A stretch of DNA of 64,000 bases. Source: Rallus limicola (Eukaryota > Chordata > Aves > Gruiformes > Rallidae). The position numbers were made by a program, and so were the translations under genes. The DNA lies in NCBI GenBank assembly GCA_022605955.1, contig JAKCOZ010000637.1:1-64000 (forward strand), written 5' to 3'. Below the pieces are notes generated by a model. The model made no database searches, was not told the origin of the DNA, and worked only from the letters and a program-made list of their open reading frames with translations. Below, piece after piece: positions 49,892 through 60,000 of the stretch; positions within the stretch are counted from its first letter, which is position 1; each line of letters starts with the position of its first letter.

Positions 49892-51078
49892 ATGCCTTTC
49901 AGGCCTAGCTTCTTTACTTTGGGAGTTATTGCTGGACGTTTAGCATGTTTTGAACTGCAGTCTGCTAGGGCCGAGAAAAGCACCGTAGGAGGTTCCAGGC
50001 ATGTTCCCTCTTTCCAGGCAAAGGAAAAGGCTGAGAGCCAAAGTGACAGGGTCTGCTCGTGTGTCCTGTTAGGAGGTTTCAGACAAGCTATGCCTTTCAG
50101 GCCTAGCTTCTTTACTTTGGGAGTTATTGCTGGACGTTTAGCATGTTTTGAACTGCAGTCTGCTAGGGCCGAGAAAAGCACCGTAGGAGGTTCCAGGCAT
50201 GTTCCCTCTTTCCAGGCAAAGGAAAAGGCTGAGAGCCAAAGTGACAGGGTCTGCTCGTGTGTCCTGTTAGGAGGTTTCAGACAAGCTATGCCTTTCAGGC
50301 CTAGCTTCTTTACTTTGGGAGTTATTGCTGGACGTTTAGCATGTTTTGAACTGCAGTCTGCTAGGGCCGAGAAAAGCACCGTAGGAGGTTCCAGGCATGT
50401 TCCCTCTTTCCAGGCAAAGGAAAAGGCTGAGAGCCAAAGTGACAGGGTCTGCTCGTGTGTCCTGTTAGGAGGTTTCAGACAAGCTATGCCTTTCAGGCCT
50501 AGCTTCTTTACTTTGGGAGTTATTGCTGGACGTTTAGCATGTTTTGAACTGCAGTCTGCTAGGGCCGAGAAAAGCACCGTAGGAGGTTCCAGGCATGTTC
50601 CCTCTTTCCAGGCAAAGGAAAAGGCTGAGAGCCAAAGTGACAGGGTCTGCTCGTGTGTCCTGTTAGAAGGTTTCAGACAAGCTATGCCTTTCATGCCTAG
50701 CTTCTTTACTTTGGGAGTTATTGCTGGACGTTTAGCATGTTTTGAACTGCAGTCTGCTAGGGCCGAGAAAAGCACCGTAGGAGGTTCCAGGCATGTTCCC
50801 TCTTTCCAGGCAAAGGAAAAGGCTGAGAGCCAAAGTGACAGGGTCTGCTCGTGTGTCCTGTTAGGAGGTTTCAGACAAGCTATGCCTTTCAGGCCTAGCT
50901 TCTTTACTTTGGGAGTTATTGCTGGACGTTTAGCATGTTTTGAACTGCAGTCTGCTAGGGCCGAGAAAAGCACCGTAGGAGGTTCCAGGCATGTTCCCTC
51001 TTTCCAGGCAAAGGAAAAGGCTGAGAGCCAAAGTGACAGGTCTGCTCGTGTGTCCTGTTAGGAGGTTTCAGACGAGCT
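49100..51078 (+). repeat. 10-monomer HOR, copy 1
   Basis: Ten monomers (1,979 bp) match 53,256-55,234 marker for marker: 65C, then 73A/93T/'gatagtc', then 133A, then 65C with 'gagatcc' leading to 'gacgagc', three plain, one ending 'gttagaagg' (182A), one starting 'atgcctttcatgcc' (11T, StuI site lost), and one with the G deletion (51,039) leading to 'gacgagc'. The first four monomers overlap the preceding 3-mer array, showing that this HOR was assembled from it. Confidence 0.88.
50090..50287 (+). repeat. Reference (consensus-like) satellite monomer
   Basis: This copy carries the commonest base at every variable position and serves as the coordinate system used here (position 1 is the A of ATG). 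It is 198 bp with 99 G+C. PstI (CTGCAG) lies at positions 64-69 and StuI (AGGCCT) at 10-15. There are four CpGs (46, 81, 93, 167) and a fifth at 193 in the 'gacgagc' allele. Short dyads are GCCT-ttc-AGGC (3-13), GCAG-t-CTGC (66-74) and TTTCC-7nt-GGAAA (120-136). The motif TAGGAGGTT occurs at 95-103 and again at 179-187. Main variable positions are 11, 25, 30, 32, 36, 51, 65, 73, 93, 123, 128, 133, 144+147, 156, 158-160, 168, 177, 179, 182-183 and 194. No protein or RNA function is apparent. Confidence 0.95.
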
Positions 51079-52859
51079 ATGCCTTTCAGGCCTAGCTTCT
51101 TTACTTTGGGAGTTATTGCTGGACGTTTAGCATGTTTTGAACTGCAGTCTGCTAGGGCCGAGAAAAGCACCGTAGGAGGTTCCAGGCATGTTCCCTCTTT
51201 CCAGGCAAAGGAAAAGGCTGAGAGCCAAAGTGACAGGGTCTGCTCGTGTGTCCTGTCAGGAGGTTTCAGACAAGCTATGCCTTTCAGGCCTAGCTTCTTT
51301 ACTTTGGGAGTTATTGCTGGACGTTTAGCATGTTTTGAACTGCAGTCTACTAGGGCCGAGAAAAGCACCGTAGGAGGTTCCAGGCATGTTCCCTCTTTCC
51401 AGGCAAAGGAAAAGGCTGATAGTCAAAGTGACAGGGTCTGCTCGTGTGTCCTGTTAGGAGGTTTCAGACAAGCTATGCCTTTCAGGCCTAGCTTCTTTAC
51501 TTTGGGAGTTATTGCTGGACGTTTAGCATGTTTTGAACTGCAGTCTGCTAGGGCCGAGAAAAGCACCGTAGGAGGTTCCAGGCATGTTCCCTCTTTCCAG
51601 GCAAAGAAAAAGGCTGAGAGCCAAAGTGACAGGGTCTGCTCGTGTGTCCTGTTAGGAGGTTTCAGACAAGCTATGCCTTTCAGGCCTAGCTTCTTTACTT
51701 TGGGAGTTATTGCTGGACGTTTAGCATGTTTTGAACCGCAGTCTGCTAGGGCCGAGAAAAGCACCGTAGGAGGTTCCAGGCATGTTCCCTCTTTCCAGGC
51801 AAAGGAAAAGGCTGAGAGCCAAAGTGACAGGGTCTGCTCGTGTGTCCTGTTAGGAGGTTTCAGACGAGCTATGCCTTTCAGGCCTAGCTTCTTTACTTTG
51901 GGAGTTATTGCTGGACGTTTAGCATGTTTTGAACTGCAGTCTGCTAGGGCCGAGAAAAGCACCGTAGGAGGTTCCAGGCATGTTCCCTCTTTCCAGGCAA
52001 AGGAAAAGGCTGAGAGCCAAAGTGACAGGGTCTGCTCGTGTGTCCTGTTAGGAGGTTTCAGACAAGCTATGCCTTTCAGGCCTAGCTTCTTTACTTTGGG
52101 AGTTATTGCTGGACGTTTAGCATGTTTTGAACTGCAGTCTGCTAGGGCCGAGAAAAGCACCGTAGGAGGTTCCAGGCATGTTCCCTCTTTCCAGGCAAAG
52201 GAAAAGGCTGAGAGCCAAAGTGACAGGGTCTGCTCGTGTGTCCTGTTAGGAGGTTTCAGACAAGCTATGCCTTTCAGGCCTAGCTTCTTTACTTTGGGAG
52301 TTATTGCTGGACGTTTAGCATGTTTTGAACTGCAGTCTGCTAGGGCCGAGAAAAGCACCGTAGGAGGTTCCAGGCATGTTCCCTCTTTCCAGGCAAAGGA
52401 AAAGGCTGAGAGCCAAAGTGACAGGGTCTGCTCGTGTGTCCTGTTAGAAGGTTTCAGACAAGCTATGCCTTTCATGCCTAGCTTCTTTACTTTGGGAGTT
52501 ATTGCTGGACGTTTAGCATGTTTTGAACTGCAGTCTGCTAGGGCCGAGAAAAGCACCGTAGGAGGTTCCAGGCATGTTCCCTCTTTCCAGGCAAAGGAAA
52601 AGGCTGAGAGCCAAAGTGACAGGGTCTGCTCGTGTGTCCTGTTAGGAGGTTTCAGACAAGCTATGCCTTTCAGGCCTAGCTTCTTTACTTTGGGAGTTAT
52701 TGCTGGACGTTTAGCATGTTTTGAACTGCAGTCTGCTAGGGCCGAGAAAAGCACCGTAGGAGGTTCCAGGCATGTTCCCTCTTTCCAGGCAAAGGAAAAG
52801 GCTGAGAGCCAAAGTGACAGGTCTGCTCGTGTGTCCTGTTAGGAGGTTTCAGACGAGCT
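51079..52859 (+). repeat. 9-mer HOR, copy 1
   Basis: Nine monomers, 1,781 bp (9 x 198 minus one). Order: one ending 'gtcagg'; 73A plus 'gatagtc' (here without 93T); 133A; 65C leading to 'gacgagc'; two plain; one ending 'gttagaagg'; 11T; G-deleted (52,820) leading to 'gacgagc'. It matches 55,235-57,015 in every marker. It differs from the 10/12-mer version by lacking one plain monomer and the extra 65C copy, and by having 'gagagcc' where that version has 'gagatcc'. Confidence 0.92.
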
Positions 52860-55234
52860 ATGCCTTTCAGGCCTAGCTTCTTTACTTTGGGAGTTATTGC
52901 TGGACGTTTAGCATGTTTTGAACTGCAGTCTGCTAGGGCCGAGAAAAGCACCGTAGGAGGTTCCAGGCATGTTCCCTCTTTCCAGGCAAAGGAAAAGGCT
53001 GAGAGCCAAAGTGACAGGGTCTGCTCGTGTGTCCTGTCAGGAGGTTTCAGACAAGCTATGCCTTTCAGGCCTAGCTTCTTTACTTTGGGAGTTATTGCTG
53101 GACGTTTAGCATGTTTTGAACTGCAGTCTGCTAGGGCCGAGAAAAGCACCGTAGGAGGTTCCAGGCATGTTCCCTCTTTCCAGGCAAAGGAAAAGGCTGA
53201 GAGCCAAAGTGACAGGGTCTGCTCGTGTGTCCTGTTAGGAGGTTTCAGACAAGCTATGCCTTTCAGGCCTAGCTTCTTTACTTTGGGAGTTATTGCTGGA
53301 CGTTTAGCATGTTTTGAACCGCAGTCTGCTAGGGCCGAGAAAAGCACCGTAGGAGGTTCCAGGCATGTTCCCTCTTTCCAGGCAAAGGAAAAGGCTGAGA
53401 GCCAAAGTGACAGGGTCTGCTCGTGTGTCCTGTCAGGAGGTTTCAGACAAGCTATGCCTTTCAGGCCTAGCTTCTTTACTTTGGGAGTTATTGCTGGACG
53501 TTTAGCATGTTTTGAACTGCAGTCTACTAGGGCCGAGAAAAGCACTGTAGGAGGTTCCAGGCATGTTCCCTCTTTCCAGGCAAAGGAAAAGGCTGATAGT
53601 CAAAGTGACAGGGTCTGCTCGTGTGTCCTGTTAGGAGGTTTCAGACAAGCTATGCCTTTCAGGCCTAGCTTCTTTACTTTGGGAGTTATTGCTGGACGTT
53701 TAGCATGTTTTGAACTGCAGTCTGCTAGGGCCGAGAAAAGCACCGTAGGAGGTTCCAGGCATGTTCCCTCTTTCCAGGCAAAGAAAAAGGCTGAGAGCCA
53801 AAGTGACAGGGTCTGCTCGTGTGTCCTGTTAGGAGGTTTCAGACAAGCTATGCCTTTCAGGCCTAGCTTCTTTACTTTGGGAGTTATTGCTGGACGTTTA
53901 GCATGTTTTGAACCGCAGTCTGCTAGGGCCGAGAAAAGCACCGTAGGAGGTTCCAGGCATGTTCCCTCTTTCCAGGCAAAGGAAAAGGCTGAGATCCAAA
54001 GTGACAGGGTCTGCTCGTGTGTCCTGTTAGGAGGTTTCAGACGAGCTATGCCTTTCAGGCCTAGCTTCTTTACTTTGGGAGTTATTGCTGGACGTTTAGC
54101 ATGTTTTGAACTGCAGTCTGCTAGGGCCGAGAAAAGCACCGTAGGAGGTTCCAGGCATGTTCCCTCTTTCCAGGCAAAGGAAAAGGCTGAGAGCCAAAGT
54201 GACAGGGTCTGCTCGTGTGTCCTGTTAGGAGGTTTCAGACAAGCTATGCCTTTCAGGCCTAGCTTCTTTACTTTGGGAGTTATTGCTGGACGTTTAGCAT
54301 GTTTTGAACTGCAGTCTGCTAGGGCCGAGAAAAGCACCGTAGGAGGTTCCAGGCATGTTCCCTCTTTCCAGGCAAAGGAAAAGGCTGAGAGCCAAAGTGA
54401 CAGGGTCTGCTCGTGTGTCCTGTTAGGAGGTTTCAGACAAGCTATGCCTTTCAGGCCTAGCTTCTTTACTTTGGGAGTTATTGCTGGACGTTTAGCATGT
54501 TTTGAACTGCAGTCTGCTAGGGCCGAGAAAAGCACCGTAGGAGGTTCCAGGCATGTTCCCTCTTTCCAGGCAAAGGAAAAGGCTGAGAGCCAAAGTGACA
54601 GGGTCTGCTCGTGTGTCCTGTTAGGAGGTTTCAGACAAGCTATGCCTTTCAGGCCTAGCTTCTTTACTTTGGGAGTTATTGCTGGACGTTTAGCATGTTT
54701 TGAACTGCAGTCTGCAAGGGCCGAGAAAAGCACCGTAGGAGGTTCCAGGCATGTTCCCTCTTTCCAGGCAAAGGAAAAGGCTGAGAGCCAAAGTGACAGG
54801 GTCTGCTCGTGTGTCCTGTTAGAAGGTTTCAGACAAGCTATGCCTTTCATGCCTAGCTTCTTTACTTTGGGAGTTATTGCTGGACGTTTAGCATGTTTTG
54901 AACTGCAGTCTGCTAGGGCCGAGAAAAGCACCGTAGGAGGTTCCAGGCATGTTCCCTCTTTCCAGGCAAAGGAAAAGGCTGAGAGCCAAAGTGACAGGGT
55001 CTGCTCGTGTGTCCTGTTAGGAGGTTTCAGACAAGCTATGCCTTTCAGGCCTAGCTTCTTTACTTTGGGAGTTATTGCTGGACGTTTAGCATGTTTTGAA
55101 CTGCAGTCTGCTAGGGCCGAGAAAAGCACCGTAGGAGGTTCCAGGCATGTTCCCTCTTTCCAGGCAAAGGAAAAGGCTGAGAGCCAAAGTGACAGGTCTG
55201 CTCGTGTGTCCTGTTAGGAGGTTTCAGACGAGCT
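52860..55234 (+). repeat. 12-mer HOR (contains 10-monomer copy 2)
   Basis: Twelve monomers, 2,375 bp (12 x 198 minus one). The first two are one ending 'gtcagg' and a plain one; the last ten repeat 49,100-51,078, including 'gagatcc' near 53,994 and the G deletion at 55,195. A private change 'ctgcaaggg' lies near 54,713. Together with the preceding 9-mer it forms a 21-monomer interval of 4,156 bp. Confidence 0.9.
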
Positions 55235-57015
55235 ATGCCTTTCAGGCCTAGCTTCTTTACTTTGGGAGTTATTGCTGGACGTTTAGCATGTTTTGAACTG
55301 CAGTCTGCTAGGGCCGAGAAAAGCACCGTAGGAGGTTCCAGGCATGTTCCCTCTTTCCAGGCAAAGGAAAAGGCTGAGAGCCAAAGTGACAGGGTCTGCT
55401 CGTGTGTCCTGTCAGGAGGTTTCAGACAAGCTATGCCTTTCAGGCCTAGCTTCTTTACTTTGGGAGTTATTGCTGGACGTTTAGCATGTTTTGAACTGCA
55501 GTCTACTAGGGCCGAGAAAAGCACCGTAGGAGGTTCCAGGCATGTTCCCTCTTTCCAGGCAAAGGAAAAGGCTGATAGTCAAAGTGACAGGGTCTGCTCG
55601 TGTGTCCTGTTAGGAGGTTTCAGACAAGCTATGCCTTTCAGGCCTAGCTTCTTTACTTTGGGAGTTATTGCTGGACGTTTAGCATGTTTTGAACTGCAGT
55701 CTGCTAGGGCCGAGAAAAGCACCGTAGGAGGTTCCAGGCATGTTCCCTCTTTCCAGGCAAAGAAAAAGGCTGAGAGCCAAAGTGACAGGGTCTGCTCGTG
55801 TGTCCTGTTAGGAGGTTTCAGACAAGCTATGCCTTTCAGGCCTAGCTTCTTTACTTTGGGAGTTATTGCTGGACGTTTAGCATGTTTTGAACCGCAGTCT
55901 GCTAGGGCCGAGAAAAGCACCGTAGGAGGTTCCAGGCATGTTCCCTCTTTCCAGGCAAAGGAAAAGGCTGAGAGCCAAAGTGACAGGGTCTGCTCGTGTG
56001 TCCTGTTAGGAGGTTTCAGACGAGCTATGCCTTTCAGGCCTAGCTTCTTTACTTTGGGAGTTATTGCTGGACGTTTAGCATGTTTTGAACTGCAGTCTGC
56101 TAGGGCCGAGAAAAGCACCGTAGGAGGTTCCAGGCATGTTCCCTCTTTCCAGGCAAAGGAAAAGGCTGAGAGCCAAAGTGACAGGGTCTGCTCGTGTGTC
56201 CTGTTAGGAGGTTTCAGACAAGCTATGCCTTTCAGGCCTAGCTTCTTTACTTTGGGAGTTATTGCTGGACGTTTAGCATGTTTTGAACTGCAGTCTGCTA
56301 GGGCCGAGAAAAGCACCGTAGGAGGTTCCAGGCATGTTCCCTCTTTCCAGGCAAAGGAAAAGGCTGAGAGCCAAAGTGACAGGGTCTGCTCGTGTGTCCT
56401 GTTAGGAGGTTTCAGACAAGCTATGCCTTTCAGGCCTAGCTTCTTTACTTTGGGAGTTATTGCTGGACGTTTAGCATGTTTTGAACTGCAGTCTGCTAGG
56501 GCCGAGAAAAGCACCGTAGGAGGTTCCAGGCATGTTCCCTCTTTCCAGGCAAAGGAAAAGGCTGAGAGCCAAAGTGACAGGGTCTGCTCGTGTGTCCTGT
56601 TAGAAGGTTTCAGACAAGCTATGCCTTTCATGCCTAGCTTCTTTACTTTGGGAGTTATTGCTGGACGTTTAGCATGTTTTGAACTGCAGTCTGCTAGGGA
56701 CGAGAAAAGCACCGTAGGAGGTTCCAGGCATGTTCCCTCTTTCCAGGCAAAGGAAAAGGCTGAGAGCCAAAGTGACAGGGTCTGCTCGTGTGTCCTGTTA
56801 GGAGGTTTCAGACAAGCTATGCCTTTCAGGCCTAGCTTCTTTACTTTGGGAGTTATTGCTGGACGTTTAGCATGTTTTGAACTGCAGTCTGCTAGGGCCG
56901 AGAAAAGCACCGTAGGAGGTTCCAGGCATGTTCCCTCTTTCCAGGCAAAGGAAAAGGCTGAGAGCCAAAGTGACAGGTCTGCTCGTGTGTCCTGTTAGGA
57001 GGTTTCAGACGAGCT
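55235..57015 (+). repeat. 9-mer HOR, copy 2
   Basis: Same length (1,781 bp) and marker order as 51,079-52,859, with the G deletion at 56,975. A private 'ctagggacgag' (C to A at monomer position 80) is present near 56,700. The alternation 9-mer, 12-mer, 9-mer suggests that two HOR versions were amplified as a pair. Confidence 0.92.
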
Positions 57016-60000
57016 ATGCCTTTCAGGCCTAGCTTCTTTACTTTGGGAGTTATTGCTGGACGTTTAGCATGTTTTGAACTGCAGTCTGCTAGGGCCGAGA
57101 AAAGCACCGTAGGAGGTTCCAGGCATGTTCCCTCTTTCCAGGCAAAGGAAAAGGCTGAGAGCCAAAGTGACAGGGTCTGCTCGTGTGTCCTGTCAGGAGG
57201 TTTCAGACAAGCTATGCCTTTCAGGCCTAGCTTCTTTACTTTGGGAGTTATTGCTGGACGTTTAGCATGTTTTGAACTGCAGTCTGCTAGGGCCGAGAAA
57301 AGCACCGTAGGAGGTTCCAGGCATGTTCCCTCTTTCCAGGCAAAGGAAAAGGCTGAGAGCCAAAGTGACAGGGTCTGCTCGTGTGTCCTGTCAGGAGGTT
57401 TCAGACAAGCTATGCCTTTCAGGCCTAGCTTCTTTACTTTGGGAGTTATTGCTGGACGTTTAGCATGTTTTGAACTGCAGTCTGCTAGGGCCGAGAAAAG
57501 CACTGTAGGAGGTTCCAGGCATGTTCCCTCTTTCCAGGCAAAGGAAAAGGCTGAGAGCCAAAGTGACAGGGTCTGCTCGTGTGTCCTGTCAGGAGGTTTC
57601 AGACAAGCTATGCCTTTCAGGCCTAGCTTCTTTACTTTGGGAGTTATTGCTGGACGTTTAGCATGTTTTGAACTGCAGTCTGCTAGGGCCGAGAAAAGCA
57701 CCGTAGGAGGTTCCAGGCATGTTCCCTCTTTCCAGGCAAAGGAAAAGGCTGATAGTCAAAGTGACAGGGTCTGCTCGTGTGTCCTGTTAGGAGGTTTCAG
57801 ACAAGCTATGCCTTTCAGGCCTAGCTTCTTTACTTTGGGAGTTATTGCTGGACGTTTAGCATGTTTTGAACTGCAGTCTGCTAGGGCTGAGAAAAGCACC
57901 GTAGGAGGTTCCATGCATGTTCCCTCTTTCCAGGCAAAGGAAAAGGCTGAGAGCCAAAGTGACAGGGTCTGCTCGTGTGTCCTGTTAGGAGGTTTCAGAC
58001 AAGCTATGCCTTTCAGGCCTAGCTTCTTTACTTTGGGAGTTATTGCTGGACGTTTAGCATGTTTTGAACTGCAGTCTGCTAGGGCCGAGAAAAGCACCGT
58101 AGGAGGTTCCAGGCATGTTCCCTCTTTCCAGGCAAAGGAAAAGGCTGAGAGCCAAAGTGACAGGGTCTGCTCGTGTGTCCTGTTAGGAGGTTTCAGACGA
58201 GCTATGCCTTTCAGGCCTAGCTTCTTTACTTTGGGAGTTATTGCTGGACGTTTAGCATGTTTTGAACTGCAGTCTGCTAGGGCCGAGAAAAGCACCGTAG
58301 GAGGTTCCAGGCATGTTCCCTCTTTCCAGGCAAAGGAAAAGGCTGAGAGCCAAAGTGACAGGGTCTGCTCGTGTGTCCTGTTAGGAGGTTTCAGACAAGC
58401 TATGCCTTTCAGGCCTAGCTTCTTTACTTTGGGAGTTATTGCTGGACGTTTAGCATGTTTTGAACTGCAGTCTGCTAGGGCCGAGAAAAGCACCGTAGGA
58501 GGTTCCAGGCATGTTCCCTCTTTCCAGGCAAAGGAAAAGGCTGAGAGCCAAAGTGACAGGGTCTGCTCGTGTGTCCTGTTAGGAGGTTTCAGACAAGCTA
58601 TGCCTTTCAGGCCTAGCTTCTTTACTTTGGGAGTTATTGCTGGACGTTTAGCATGTTTTGAACTGCAGTCTGCTAGGGCCGAGAAAAGCACCGTAGGAGG
58701 TTCCAGGCATGTTCCCTCTTTCCAGGCAAAGGAAAAGGCTGAGAGCCAAAGTGACAGGGTCTGCTCGTGTGTCCTGTTAGGAGGTTTCAGACAAGCTATG
58801 CCTTTCAGGCCTAGCTTCTTTCCTTTGGGAGTTATTGCTGGACGTTTAGCATGTTTTGAACTGCAGTCTGCTAGGGCCGAGAAAAGCACCGTAGGAGGTT
58901 CCAGGCATGTTCCCTCTTTCCAGGCAAAGGAAAAGGCTGAGAGCCAAAGTGACAGGGTCTGCTCGTGTGTCCTGTTAGGAGGTTTCAGACAAGCTATGCC
59001 TTTCAGGCCTAGCTTCTTTACTTTGGGAGTTATTGCTGGACGTTTAGCATGTTTTGAACTGCAGTCTGCTAGGGCCGAGAAAAGCACCGTAGGAGGTTCC
59101 AGGCATGTTCCCTCTTTCCAGGCAAAGGAAAAGGCTGAGAGCCAAAGTGACAGGGTCTGCTCGTGTGTCCTGTTAGGAGGTTTCAGACAAGCTATGCCTT
59201 TCAGGCCTAGCTTCTTTACTTTGGGAGTCATTGCTGGACGTTTAGCATGTTTTGAACTGCAGTCTGCTAGGGCCGAGAAAAGCACCGTAGGAGGTTCCAG
59301 GCATGTTCCCTCTTTCCAGGCAAAGGAAAAGGCTGAGAGCCAAAGTGACAGGGTCTGCTCGTGTGTCCTGTTAGGAGGTTTCAGACAAGCTATGCCTTTC
59401 AGGCCTAGCTTCTTTACTTTGGGAGTTATTGCTGGACGTTTGGCATGTTTTGAACTGCAGTCTGCTAGGGCCGAGAAAAGCACCGTAGGAGGTTCCAGGC
59501 ATGTTCCCTCTTTCCAGGCAAAGGAAAAGGCTGAGAGCCAAAGTGACAGGGTCTGCTCGTGTGTCCTGTTAGGAGGTTTCAGACAAGCTATGCCTTTCAG
59601 GCCTAGCTTCTTTACTTTGGGAGTTATTGCTGGACGTTTAGCATGTTTTGAACTGCAGTCTGCTAGGGCCGAGAAAAGCACCGTAGGAGGTTCCAGGCAT
59701 GTTCCCTCTTTCCAGGCAAAGGAAAAGGCTGAGAGCCAAAGTGACAGGGTCTGCTCGTGTGTCCTGTTAGGAGGTTTCAGACAAGCTATGCCTTTCAGGC
59801 CTAGCTTCTTTACTTTGGGAGTTATTGCTGGACGTTTAGCATGTTTTGAACTGCAGTCTGCTAGGGCCGAGAAAAGCACCGTAGGAGGTTCCAGGCATGT
59901 TCCCTCTTTCCAGGCAAAGGAAAAGGCTGAGAGCCAAAGTGACAGGGTCTGCTCGTGTGTCCTGTTAGGAGGTTTCAGACAAGCTATGCCTTTCAGGCCT

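Noticed and set aside
50090..50287. Small hairpins as rho-independent terminators or ncRNA
   Set aside because: Stems are only 4-5 bp, lack a following T run and recur in every monomer, so they are a property of the repeat.
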